This document shows positions 9,394 through 18,092 of a stretch of 64,000 bases of DNA, piece by piece. This DNA comes from Actinomycetes bacterium (GTDB lineage Bacteria > Actinomycetota > Actinomycetes > Mycobacteriales > Mycobacteriaceae), in NCBI GenBank assembly GCA_029780675.1, contig JAKOYE010000204.1, positions 1-64,000 on the forward strand, in the 5' to 3' direction. Within the stretch, counting starts at the first letter, position 1. Every line of letters starts with the position of its first letter. The position numbers and the translations under genes were made by a program. A model generated the notes under the pieces. The model saw nothing but the letters and a program-made list of their open reading frames with translations, searched no databases and had not been told where the DNA came from.

Positions 9394-10059
9394 TCAGCTG
9401 ACCGGAACGTCGACGATGGGTCGCTGCACTCCCGCACCGGGTCCGTCGAAGTGCCACCACTCACCCGGGTAGACGGCAAGACCACCCAGGGCCATCGCCT
9501 CGCGTAACCGGGCCCGGTTGGCCTGTTGGGCTGCGCTGACCCCCTCGGTCGCGAAAGCCGTTGCCCGGGCGCTGAAATCGTCGAAATCGGTGCCCATGTC
9601 CAGCAGTCGTCCGTCGCGGGCCAGGGTGACGTCGACGGAGCGGCCAGTCTCGTGGCTGCGTGAATACGGTCCGGGCGGGGCTACCCAGGCCGGGTCGGGT
9701 ACCGCCTGGAACATCCGGACCTGCACACTGTGCGGCCGGTAGCAGTCCCAGAACACCAGCGTCAGCCCTTCGGCGCGCAGTGCGCCGGCCGCGGTCGCCA
9801 GCCCCGGTGCCAGCGACTCGTGCACCAGGCAGCGGGCGTCGGCGGGGTAGAGCGGCACCCCGACGAAGTTGTCGGCGGTGGCGTAGCGCAGGTCGATGAT
9901 CGCGTCGGGCACCACAGATCGGACGTCGAGCAGACCGACGGCCCTGGCCTGCTGGCTGACCGGCGGCACCCCGTCGCCGGGTGTCGCGGACGTCGGTGGT
10001 GGGGTGAAGGCGGCCAGCAGAGCCGCTGCCGACACTGCCAGGCCCAAGGTCAACCGCAT
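9394..10059 (-). CDS. D-alanyl-D-alanine dipeptidase (VanX/DdpX, M15D) secreted
   Basis: SHETGRSVDVT and EWWHFD zinc/catalytic motifs; signal peptide. Confidence 0.88.
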   Translation of the reverse strand: MRLTLGLAVSAAALLAAFTPPPTSATPGDGVPPVSQQARAVGLLDVRSVVPDAIIDLRYATADNFVGVPLYPADARCLVHESLAPGLATAAGALRAEGLTLVFWDCYRPHSVQVRMFQAVPDPAWVAPPGPYSRSHETGRSVDVTLARDGRLLDMGTDFDDFSARATAFATEGVSAAQQANRARLREAMALGGLAVYPGEWWHFDGPGAGVQRPIVDVPVS

Positions 10060-10078
10060 CGGTGCATTCTCCTGTCCG

Positions 10079-10978
10079 TCAGTCCCTGCCGGCTACCTGG
10101 TCCACGTCGAGACGCTCGGCTTCGGAGCGGTAGCGCGGATAGGACAGTTGCCGACGGGTTGCCACCGCAAGAGCTCCGGCGGCCAGCGCGGCGGCGCCGA
10201 GCGCGCCCAGACCGGCGCAGAACTGCGCGGCGTCGGAGGAGATGACGCCGCGGTCGGCCAGGATCAGGACCCACGTCGCAGTGCCGTTGACGGATCCGTG
10301 CAACAGCATCACCAGCAGCAGGCTGGCTCCGGTGTTGTTCGACAGCCAGGTGAACAGCACGCTGACGCTCACCGTGAACGCGACGAAGACAGCCAGGCCG
10401 GCCAGTCCCACGGCCCCGTCGGAGATCCAGCCCGGCGCATACAGGAAGAAGTGCCAGCCCGCCCACAGGCCGCCAAGCAGCAGGGTCCCGCGCATCGGAC
10501 CGAACCGGTGCTGCAGGCGTGGCAGAGCGAAACCGCGCCAGCCGGTCTCCTCGAACAGCGGTCCGAAGACGAAGTGGGCCGCGAAGGCGGCCGGGTACAG
10601 CGCCAGCGCGGCCGACGTCAGTGCCCGCAGGACGTCGGGGCCCATCACCGCGGCGGTGAGGGCAAGTTCCAGGAGAGGAATCGTCAGCAGCGCCACCAGA
10701 TACCACCGGGCGCCGACCCGCCAGCAGGTCAATCGCTGCAGCAATCTGCGGACCGCGGCGCGGCCACCGGTGACCGCGGTCATCACGAAGGCCGTCCCGG
10801 TGACGCCCACGGCGACGGCCGGCAGCGCGAACCACGATGGCAAGTGGCGGGTTTCGGAGAACGCCGGGACACCGGCGAACACCACCGGTGACCACAAAAT
10901 CCAGGTGACGGCGTAGGCCAGGACGAAGAACGCGGTGAGCGGGTATGCGCGCATCAGCCTCGCGACCTGGAAAGCCAC
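10079..10978 (-). CDS. CPBP family intramembrane metalloprotease (CAAX protease-like)
   Basis: GTG start VAFQVARLMRAYPL; EETGWRGFALPRLQ motif and multiple TM segments. Confidence 0.8.
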   Translation of the reverse strand: MAFQVARLMRAYPLTAFFVLAYAVTWILWSPVVFAGVPAFSETRHLPSWFALPAVAVGVTGTAFVMTAVTGGRAAVRRLLQRLTCWRVGARWYLVALLTIPLLELALTAAVMGPDVLRALTSAALALYPAAFAAHFVFGPLFEETGWRGFALPRLQHRFGPMRGTLLLGGLWAGWHFFLYAPGWISDGAVGLAGLAVFVAFTVSVSVLFTWLSNNTGASLLLVMLLHGSVNGTATWVLILADRGVISSDAAQFCAGLGALGAAALAAGALAVATRRQLSYPRYRSEAERLDVDQVAGRD

Positions 10979-11201
10979 CTGTCCCTCCTTCGTGCGGCCC
11001 ACGTCGGGCAGAGTCGTCCGGACAGTGTCGTTGTACCCCGGCGCGGGTCGGCGCTCCAATTTTCTCCGCCGCCCGACACGGCGGGATCGTCGGTCGACTG
11101 CGTGGGAGCTGTAACAGGGTCGAACTGGCGGCTGTAACAAAAGCCGGGCATGATCAGATGCAGTCTGTAGGAGACGTCCGCACGATGCGGACCTGGCGGG
11201 A

Positions 11202-11759
11202 GTGGAGAACGCGATGGCCTGTGCGGCGACCATGCGTGCCCGGGCGGCCCGTGCCGGACTCGGTGGACTGGTAGGCGGAATCGGAATCGCGCTGGCGGTG
11301 CTGGTCAGCCCGCATGCCGCTGCCGAACCCGAGAACACGCCCGCCGAACCGCCGCCGCCGCTGGCCGCCGTGGCCCCCGCCCCCATGCTGCCGGGGGAGG
11401 GCCAGACCGCTGCACCTGCCGCTGCACCTGCCGCTGATCCTGCTGCCGCACCGTTGGCGGCCCCGGTCGAGGGTGTTCCGCACTTGCCCAGCCCGGATAA
11501 TCTGCCGCCCGGAGCCACCCAGGCCCCCAGCGAGGGCAGCAAGCTCGGTTACATCCGTGATCTGTGGCACGCGGTGCGCACCCAGGACGTCACCATGAGC
11601 GATGCGCTGCTGCTGTTCACCCAACGCCCGATGGACGCCGACACGCCGCTGTCGGAGATGACGCCGCGCAGCGCACCGATCGTGGTGCCGGACCCGGCGG
11701 CCCCGCCCGCAGCCGAGGCGCCCATCCTCCCGGACGTCCCGGCACCGCCGGCCCCCTAG
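11202..11759 (+). CDS. Ala/Pro-rich secreted hypothetical protein
   Basis: Signal peptide followed by low-complexity AAPAAAPAAD linker; C-terminal LGYIRDLWHAVRTQDVTMSDALLLFTQRPM. Confidence 0.6.
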   Translation: MENAMACAATMRARAARAGLGGLVGGIGIALAVLVSPHAAAEPENTPAEPPPPLAAVAPAPMLPGEGQTAAPAAAPAADPAAAPLAAPVEGVPHLPSPDNLPPGATQAPSEGSKLGYIRDLWHAVRTQDVTMSDALLLFTQRPMDADTPLSEMTPRSAPIVVPDPAAPPAAEAPILPDVPAPPAP

Positions 11760-11765
11760 CGTCGA

Positions 11766-12404
11766 TCAGACCGTCACTCCGACGACGACTTCGTTGCGCC
11801 GCCGGAAGGGCAGCGTCCAGGGCGGATCGTAGAACCAGGTCACCGGGGCACCGGTGGTCTCGATGCCGGCCTTCTGGAGCGAGGCGAGCAATTCGGCCGT
11901 CTTAGCCTCCACGGCCTCCGGGCTTGCCACACCTGAGAAGCGCAGCACCGCAACGCTTTCGGCGGGTACCTCGATCAATCGCACCCGATCGTCGTTCGGA
12001 GTGGGCAGGGTGTCCATCGTCTGTTCGGAGGGCATGAAGAACCGGATGACCCATTCCCCGGTCTGGTTGCGCTGGGCGGCGACCGGCGCTGTCATGGCGA
12101 TCTTCTGGCTCTGCTGCTGGGCGACCGGCGCCGTCATCGCGATCTTTGCCTTCGTGGTGTTGCCGCCGAAGATGTAGCGGGCCAGTCGGCGGAAGCCCTC
12201 GTTGCGGGCGGACTCCTCGTCGGCCTCGATCGTGGTCTCGGCGGCGATCCGGGCGCCGTACCGGCGAATCTCGACCGCATCGACGCGGCGCTGAACGGTG
12301 AACGGCGGTTCCTCGGTGCCATTGCGAATCCCCACGACGGACCCGCCCGCCTCGGCGACCTGAGATGCGGCCTGCCCCAAGGCCCCGGCAATCTTGTTGA
12401 ACAT
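11766..12404 (-). CDS. SOUL-family heme-binding protein
   Basis: KIAMTAPV motif twice, EWVIRFFMPSEQTMDTLPTPND. Confidence 0.85.
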   Translation of the reverse strand: MFNKIAGALGQAASQVAEAGGSVVGIRNGTEEPPFTVQRRVDAVEIRRYGARIAAETTIEADEESARNEGFRRLARYIFGGNTTKAKIAMTAPVAQQQSQKIAMTAPVAAQRNQTGEWVIRFFMPSEQTMDTLPTPNDDRVRLIEVPAESVAVLRFSGVASPEAVEAKTAELLASLQKAGIETTGAPVTWFYDPPWTLPFRRRNEVVVGVTV

Positions 12405-12448
12405 CCGTCCAATCTACCGGCCACCGCGGTCAGCGGCCGGGCCCGCGA

Positions 12449-13591
12449 TCAGCCGCGGGTGAGCTGGGCGTACCGGGTCCGGTGGGCGTCGGTCGACCCG
12501 AATTCGTACTGCAGCGCGGTCAGCCGCCGGAAATAGTGTCCGACGGCCAGTTCCTCGGTCATGCCCATGCCGCCGTGCAGTTGCACCGCGTTCTGGCCGA
12601 CGAACCGTGCCGCCCGGCCGACGGTCGCCTTGGCGGCCGACACCGCGCGGGCCCGCACCGCCGGTTCGGCGTCGAGTCGCAGCGTCGCCAGGTAGGCCGC
12701 CGCCACCGACTGCTCGAGTTCCATGTACATGTCCACCATGCGGTGCTGGAGCACCTGGAACCCGCCGATCGGCTGTCCGAACTGCTGGCGTTGCTTGCAG
12801 TACGCCACCGTGTCGGCCAGCACGGTACGCATGGCCCCGACCGCCTCGGCGCACACCGCGGCGGCACCCTGATCGTGGGCCAGCAGGAGCGACGGCCGGG
12901 CGTCCTCGTCGATCAGCGACTCGGCCGGCACCCGAAGTCCGGTGAAAACCAGGTCCGCCGCCCGCCGGTCGTCGATCGTGCGATACGGATGCATCTCGAC
13001 CCCGGGCGGGGGATCGGCCGCGTCGAACTCGGTGAGGAACAGCGCTGTCCGGGGGCTCTCGCCGGTGGTGTCCTCGGTCCGCGCGGTGATCAGCAGGTGG
13101 GTGGCCAGCGGCGCCGCGATCACCACCGTTTTCGCGCCGGTGATCACCCAGTCCGCGCCATCGCGCACCGCGGTGGTGGAGGGCTCCTCCCAGCGGTCCC
13201 CGTCGGCGGGCTCCCCGGCGGCGAGGGCCACGATCGCATCGCCCTCGCCCAGGGCGGTCAGCACTTCGGCCGCGCGGGCGGACGGCGATCTCTGCAGCAA
13301 CCCGCCGGACACCACCACGACGTCGATGTAGGGCTCGACGACCAGGGCGCGACCCAGTTCCTCGGCGATCACCATCACCTCGACGGGGCCACCGCCGATG
13401 CCGCCGGCGGACTCGGGCAGGGGGGCGGCCAGGATGCCCAGTTCCTCGGCGAAGGACCGCCAGATCTCGGGCCGCCAGCCCGGTCCGGTCTTGGCGGCGG
13501 TCCGGCTGGACTCCAGGTCGTAACGGGTCGCCAGAAACCTGCCGAGACCGTCGCGCAGCAGTTCCTGCTCCTTGGTCAAGCGGAAGTCCAC
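12449..13591 (-). CDS. acyl-CoA dehydrogenase
   Basis: MDFRLTKEQELLRDGLGRFL; C-terminal VQLHGGMGMTEELAVGHYFRR. Confidence 0.9.
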   Translation of the reverse strand: MDFRLTKEQELLRDGLGRFLATRYDLESSRTAAKTGPGWRPEIWRSFAEELGILAAPLPESAGGIGGGPVEVMVIAEELGRALVVEPYIDVVVVSGGLLQRSPSARAAEVLTALGEGDAIVALAAGEPADGDRWEEPSTTAVRDGADWVITGAKTVVIAAPLATHLLITARTEDTTGESPRTALFLTEFDAADPPPGVEMHPYRTIDDRRAADLVFTGLRVPAESLIDEDARPSLLLAHDQGAAAVCAEAVGAMRTVLADTVAYCKQRQQFGQPIGGFQVLQHRMVDMYMELEQSVAAAYLATLRLDAEPAVRARAVSAAKATVGRAARFVGQNAVQLHGGMGMTEELAVGHYFRRLTALQYEFGSTDAHRTRYAQLTRG

Positions 13592-13643
13592 GGTGCTCCT
13601 CGGGGTTCGTCGGTGCTCGTGAGAGCGATTGCGGGTCCGGCGC

Positions 13644-14852
13644 CTAGAGGCCCAGGGTCGCCTTGGCCAGGATGTTGCGCTGAATCTCGTTGCTGCCCGC
13701 GTAGATCGAACCGGCGCGGTCGTTGAAGTACCGCAGCGGAGCGACGGCCTGCCACGGCAGGCCGCTGACGTAACCGTCGGCCGGCGGCAGATAGTCCGCC
13801 ACCGGACCGCCCGGACGGGCGGCGTGCGGCTGGTACACCCGACGCGCCGGCCCGGCGGCTTCCATGGCCAGTTCGGTGATGGCCTGGCTCAGTTCGGTGG
13901 AAAGAATCTTCAGCATCGAGGACGCCGCCCCGGGATTGCCGCCCTCGGCCACCGTCGTCAGCACCCGGTACTCGAGGATCTCCAGAACCTCGGTGCGGAT
14001 CCGGACATCGGCCAACCTCGCGGCGAAGGCCGGGTCATCGAGCAGGGCGCCGGCCTCGGCGGCGATCCGCTCGGTCATCACCTGCAGCGCCGGTGCGGCC
14101 GCACCGCCACCGCGTTCGAACTCCAGCAGGTATTTGGCCACCGTCCAGCCGTCGTCGATCGCACCGATGACGTTGGATACCGGCACCCGGACGGAGTCGA
14201 AGAAGATCTGGGTCTGGATCTCCTCCCCGGACGTCATCACCAGTGGCCGGATCTCGATACCGGGGCTGTTCATGTCGATCAGCAGGAAGGTGATGCCCTG
14301 CTGTTTGCGGCCGGTGCGACTGGTCCTGACCAGCGCGAAGATCCAGTTCGCCTCGGCGGCATGGGTGGTCCAGATCTTCGATCCGGTGCACACCAGGTCG
14401 TCGCCGTCGCGGACGGCGGCCATCGACAGTGACGCCAGGTCGGACCCGGATTCCGGCTCCGAGTAGCCCTGGCAGAAGAACACCTCCCCGGTCAGGATGC
14501 GGGGCAGGAAGTACGCCTTCTGCTCCGGAGTGCCGAAGGCGACGATGGCGTGTGCCACCATGCTGATCCCCATCGGCGACAGCGACGGCGCCCCGGCCAG
14601 TGCGCACTCCCGGCTGAAGATGTAGTGCTGGGTCAACGTCCAGTCGCAGCCGCCGTACTCGACCGGCCACGCCGGCGCCGCCCAGCCCCGCTCGTGCAGG
14701 ATGGCCTGCCAGGCCATGCTCGCCTCGTGGTCGGCATAGACGCTGGTCATCAGCCGTCCGGCCTGCCGCAGATCGGGGGTGAGCTTCTCGTCGAGGAAGC
14801 TCCGCACCTCGTCGCGGAATGCGAGATCCTGCTCCGACCAGGCCAGGTCCAT
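13644..14852 (-). CDS. acyl-CoA dehydrogenase
   Basis: YSEPESGSDLASL and WTTHAAEANWIF motifs; C-terminal YAGSNEIQRNILAK. Confidence 0.92.
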   Translation of the reverse strand: MDLAWSEQDLAFRDEVRSFLDEKLTPDLRQAGRLMTSVYADHEASMAWQAILHERGWAAPAWPVEYGGCDWTLTQHYIFSRECALAGAPSLSPMGISMVAHAIVAFGTPEQKAYFLPRILTGEVFFCQGYSEPESGSDLASLSMAAVRDGDDLVCTGSKIWTTHAAEANWIFALVRTSRTGRKQQGITFLLIDMNSPGIEIRPLVMTSGEEIQTQIFFDSVRVPVSNVIGAIDDGWTVAKYLLEFERGGGAAAPALQVMTERIAAEAGALLDDPAFAARLADVRIRTEVLEILEYRVLTTVAEGGNPGAASSMLKILSTELSQAITELAMEAAGPARRVYQPHAARPGGPVADYLPPADGYVSGLPWQAVAPLRYFNDRAGSIYAGSNEIQRNILAKATLGL

Positions 14853-14901
14853 CGGGTCCCCAATCTGTGCAGCCGCATCTGAGTATCGGCGTTATCACTT
14901 C

Positions 14902-15045
14902 AGACGGTAACCCCGTCGGCCGCGCGCTGCGGACGCGGGGGTTTGGCACCGCGCGCTTCGGGGAACACAACGGCCACGACCTCGACGGAGGTCATCGGCA
15001 TGACTCTGAGAGGCCCGGTCCCTGTATCAAGGGGCCGGGTCTTTC
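14902..15045 (+). ncRNA. candidate structured small RNA (unverified)
   Basis: Intergenic; hairpin gacctc-gacg-gaggtc (14978-14993) followed by cccggtccc/ggggccggg hairpin and tcttt. Confidence 0.3.
15014..15044 (+). terminator. Rho-independent terminator-like hairpin
   Basis: cccggtccc - tgtatcaa - ggggccggg followed by tcttt. Confidence 0.55.
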
Positions 15046-15082
15046 GTCGGTGCCGGGTCGGGTTCGGCGGGCTCGACAGGGC

Positions 15083-15286
15083 TCAGCAGCAGCGGGCGCC
15101 CGGATCCGCCTCGGTCATCCGGTGGCGCATCCGCCAGTAATCGGACTCTGACATGACCGCCTCACCGGGGTGGGTACGCCGACGGCTTTCCAGGTAGCGC
15201 TGATAGTGGTTGTCGCCCATCAGCGAGCCGATGTACCACCGGATCCGGCGGGCCGGCCCCGTCACGGAACGGATAACTCGTCCCAC
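15083..15286 (-). CDS. YbdD/YjiX family protein
   Basis: 67 aa, MGDNHYQRYLESRRRTHPGEAVMSESDYWR...CC, immediately downstream of cstA. Confidence 0.85.
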   Translation of the reverse strand: MGRVIRSVTGPARRIRWYIGSLMGDNHYQRYLESRRRTHPGEAVMSESDYWRMRHRMTEADPGARCC

Positions 15287-17523
15287 TGCTTCTGCACCTC
15301 GCGTTCGGGGCCGGTGGCGATCAGGCTGGCCGGGCCGAAGATCCGGGACGGGACGGGGTTCTCCTCGGCTACGGGCCGCCCGGTGCCCCGGACCGCGCGT
15401 ACCGACACGATCACCCCGGCCGCCACGACGACGATCACCAGCAGGGCGAAGACGATCGACAGGGTGCCCTGGATGAACGTGTTGCGGATGACCGCGTCGA
15501 GTTGGTCGGCGTTCTTCGCCGCGCCGAAGGACGTCTTACCCGCATCGCGCGCCTCCAGGTACTGGAAGTGCTGTGTCCAGTAGCCCAGCTTCGGGTCGCC
15601 GGAGAAGATCTTCTGCCAGGACGCGGTGAGCGTCACCGTCAAGTCCCAGGCCAGCGGCAGCCCGGGAATCCATGCCCAGCGCAGCAGGCCCTTCTTGATC
15701 ACCACGACGGTGACCACGGTCAGCGCGATGGCGGCGAGCAGTTGGTTGGCAATTCCGAACAGCGGGAACAGGGTGTTGATTCCGCCGAGGGGGTCGGTCA
15801 CCCCCATCAGCAGGATGCTGCCCCAGCCGGCGACGACGATCAGGCTGGACACCCACGCGCCCACGCGCCAGCTGGGGTCGCGCAGCCGGTGCAGCGGACC
15901 GCCCAGGTTGGCCAGCCCGTCGGAGAACATGAACCGGGCCACCCGGGTCCCCGCATCCACGGTGGTCAGGATGAACAGCGCCTCGAACATGATCGCGAAG
16001 TGGTACCAGAAGGCCTTGAGCGCGGTACCGCCGAACGCGCTGGAGAGCACCTCGGACATCCCGAACGCCAGCGTCGGCGCCCCACCGGTGCGCGAGACGA
16101 TGGATTTCTCCTCGACACTGGCCGCCGCGTCGGTGATCTCCTGCGCGGTCGCCGGTGGTCCGGACAGTCCCAGTCCGTTGACATAGGTGGCGGCGGTCTC
16201 GGCGGTGCCCTCGGTGGCCGCCGCGGGCGCGTTGATGGCGAAGTAAAGGTGCTGGTCAAGGATGGAGGCGGTGATCAGCGCCATGATCGCCACGAACGAT
16301 TCGGTGAGCATCCCGCCGTAGCCGATGACCCGCATCTGGCTTTCCTTCTCCAGCAACTTGGGCGTGGTGCCGGAGGAGATCAGCGAGTGGAAGCCGGACA
16401 GCGCCCCGCAGGCGATGGTGATGAACAGGAACGGGAACAGCGAACCGGCGAACACCGGACCGGCGCCGGATGAGGCGAACTGCGAGATCGCCGGGGCCTG
16501 CATGACCGGGCGGGCCAGCACAATCCCGAGCGCCAGCAGCGCGATGGTGCCGACCTTCATGAACGTCGACAGGTAATCGCGGGGGGCCAGCAGGAGCCAG
16601 ACCGGCAGCACCGACGCGGCCAGACCGTAGATGATGATGCACCAGGACAAGGTGACCTTCGACAGCGTGAACCACTGCGCGCCCCACTCCGTTTCGGCGA
16701 TCCAGCCGCCGGCGACGACCGCCAGCAACAGCAGCGCCACGCCGATCAGCGACACCTCAGACACCCGGCCGGGACGGAACACCCTCAGATACAGGCCCAT
16801 GAAGATCGCGATCGGGATCGTCATCGCGATCGAGAAGACACCCCACGGGCTCTCGGCGAGCGCGTTGACGACGACCAGGGCCAGGACGGCAAGCAGGATC
16901 ACCATGATCACCAGCACGCCGATGATCGCCGCCGCCCCGCCGACCGTGCCGAGTTCGTCGCGGGCCATCTGCCCCAGCGAGCGTCCCCGCCGGCGGGTGG
17001 AGATGGACAGCACCAGGTAGTCCTGTACGCAGCCGGCCAGCACGGCTCCGACCAAAATCCAGATGGTGCCCGGGAGATAGCCCATCTGGGTGGCCAGCAC
17101 CGGCCCGACGAGCGGCCCGGCCCCGGCGATCGCCGCGAAGTGGTGGCCGAACAGCACCCGCCGGTCGGTGGGCATGTAATCGGTGCCGTTGTCGTGGATC
17201 TCGGCCGGGGTGGCGTGGTCGTCCCGGGGCTTGACGATCTTCATCTCGATCAACCGGGCATAGAACCGGAAGCCGATGACGTAGGTGCAGATCGCCGCTA
17301 GGACGAACCACACCGCGTTGACGTTCTCCCCGCGCACGAACGCGATGACCGCCCAGGCGACCGCCCCGAGCAGGGCAATGGCCGCGAACACCAGTTTCGC
17401 GCGGATCCCCATCGGCCGGCGGTCGATGATCGCCACCGGTGGCAGGTCTGCACAGGTGCGGATATAGGTGACTTCGCCGCGGGTCTCCTCGGTCCGGTCC
17501 GGCGCGGCGGCGGGTGACGACAT
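15262..17523 (-). CDS. cstA: carbon starvation protein A (peptide/pyruvate transporter family)
   Basis: 753 aa polytopic; GPLVGPVLATQMGYLPG, TDYMPTDRRVLFGHHFAAIAGAGP. Confidence 0.93.
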   Translation of the reverse strand: MSSPAAAPDRTEETRGEVTYIRTCADLPPVAIIDRRPMGIRAKLVFAAIALLGAVAWAVIAFVRGENVNAVWFVLAAICTYVIGFRFYARLIEMKIVKPRDDHATPAEIHDNGTDYMPTDRRVLFGHHFAAIAGAGPLVGPVLATQMGYLPGTIWILVGAVLAGCVQDYLVLSISTRRRGRSLGQMARDELGTVGGAAAIIGVLVIMVILLAVLALVVVNALAESPWGVFSIAMTIPIAIFMGLYLRVFRPGRVSEVSLIGVALLLLAVVAGGWIAETEWGAQWFTLSKVTLSWCIIIYGLAASVLPVWLLLAPRDYLSTFMKVGTIALLALGIVLARPVMQAPAISQFASSGAGPVFAGSLFPFLFITIACGALSGFHSLISSGTTPKLLEKESQMRVIGYGGMLTESFVAIMALITASILDQHLYFAINAPAAATEGTAETAATYVNGLGLSGPPATAQEITDAAASVEEKSIVSRTGGAPTLAFGMSEVLSSAFGGTALKAFWYHFAIMFEALFILTTVDAGTRVARFMFSDGLANLGGPLHRLRDPSWRVGAWVSSLIVVAGWGSILLMGVTDPLGGINTLFPLFGIANQLLAAIALTVVTVVVIKKGLLRWAWIPGLPLAWDLTVTLTASWQKIFSGDPKLGYWTQHFQYLEARDAGKTSFGAAKNADQLDAVIRNTFIQGTLSIVFALLVIVVVAAGVIVSVRAVRGTGRPVAEENPVPSRIFGPASLIATGPEREVQKQWDELSVP

Positions 17524-17652
17524 GCGCCCGATCCTCGCACCCCGGCCCGCCGCAGGGCGAGTTCACCGCGGAAAAATCCTCGGCGGTGTAACCCGGACGG
17601 GCAAGACGGCTTTCACGAAACCGTAAGCCCGAATGATCACAGTGGTAAAACA

Positions 17653-18000
17653 GTGCACATGGCAACTGCGGGACGGGTCGCCGGACGCCGCTCGGCGAGC
17701 GGTTCGGACAGCGATGACGAGGACACCCCCGAGCGGGGCTGGACGTTTCTGACCAACCACGGCCACGTGTTGCTGTGCCTGGCTCGCGGCGAGCCGCTGA
17801 CCGCCCGCGAGCTCGGCCTGCAGATCGGGATCACCGAGCGGGCCGTGCAGGTCATTCTGGCCGATCTGACGCGGGGCTCGTATCTGATCAAGCGCAAGGA
17901 GGGCCGGCGCAACGTCTACACCGTCAACCGGCGGGGGAGGCTGCGTCATCCGCTGGAGGCCCACCACAGCGTCGGGGAACTGATCGCAGCCCTGGAGTAG
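17653..18000 (+). CDS. winged-helix transcriptional regulator (ArsR/MarR-like)
   Basis: LTARELGLQIGITERAVQVILADLTRGSYLIKRKEGRRNVYTVN wHTH; divergent from cstA. Confidence 0.75.
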   Translation: MHMATAGRVAGRRSASGSDSDDEDTPERGWTFLTNHGHVLLCLARGEPLTARELGLQIGITERAVQVILADLTRGSYLIKRKEGRRNVYTVNRRGRLRHPLEAHHSVGELIAALE

Positions 18001-18092
18001 GGAACCGCCCGGCTCCCGGCCAACTCGTTGGTAGGCGGTAACGTCAGACGTGCTGCCCGACTGTGCCGGTGCCACGCCCTCCAGGAGATTTC

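Noticed and set aside
11400-11460. Tandem gctgcacctgcc repeats
   Set aside because: Simple Ala/Pro-rich low-complexity coding sequence of a secreted protein.
12061-12150. Near-duplicate KIAMTAPVAQQQSQ-KIAMTAPVAAQ segment in the SOUL protein
   Set aside because: A doubled KIAMTAPV-type motif is a usual feature of bacterial SOUL proteins, so not a novel repeat.
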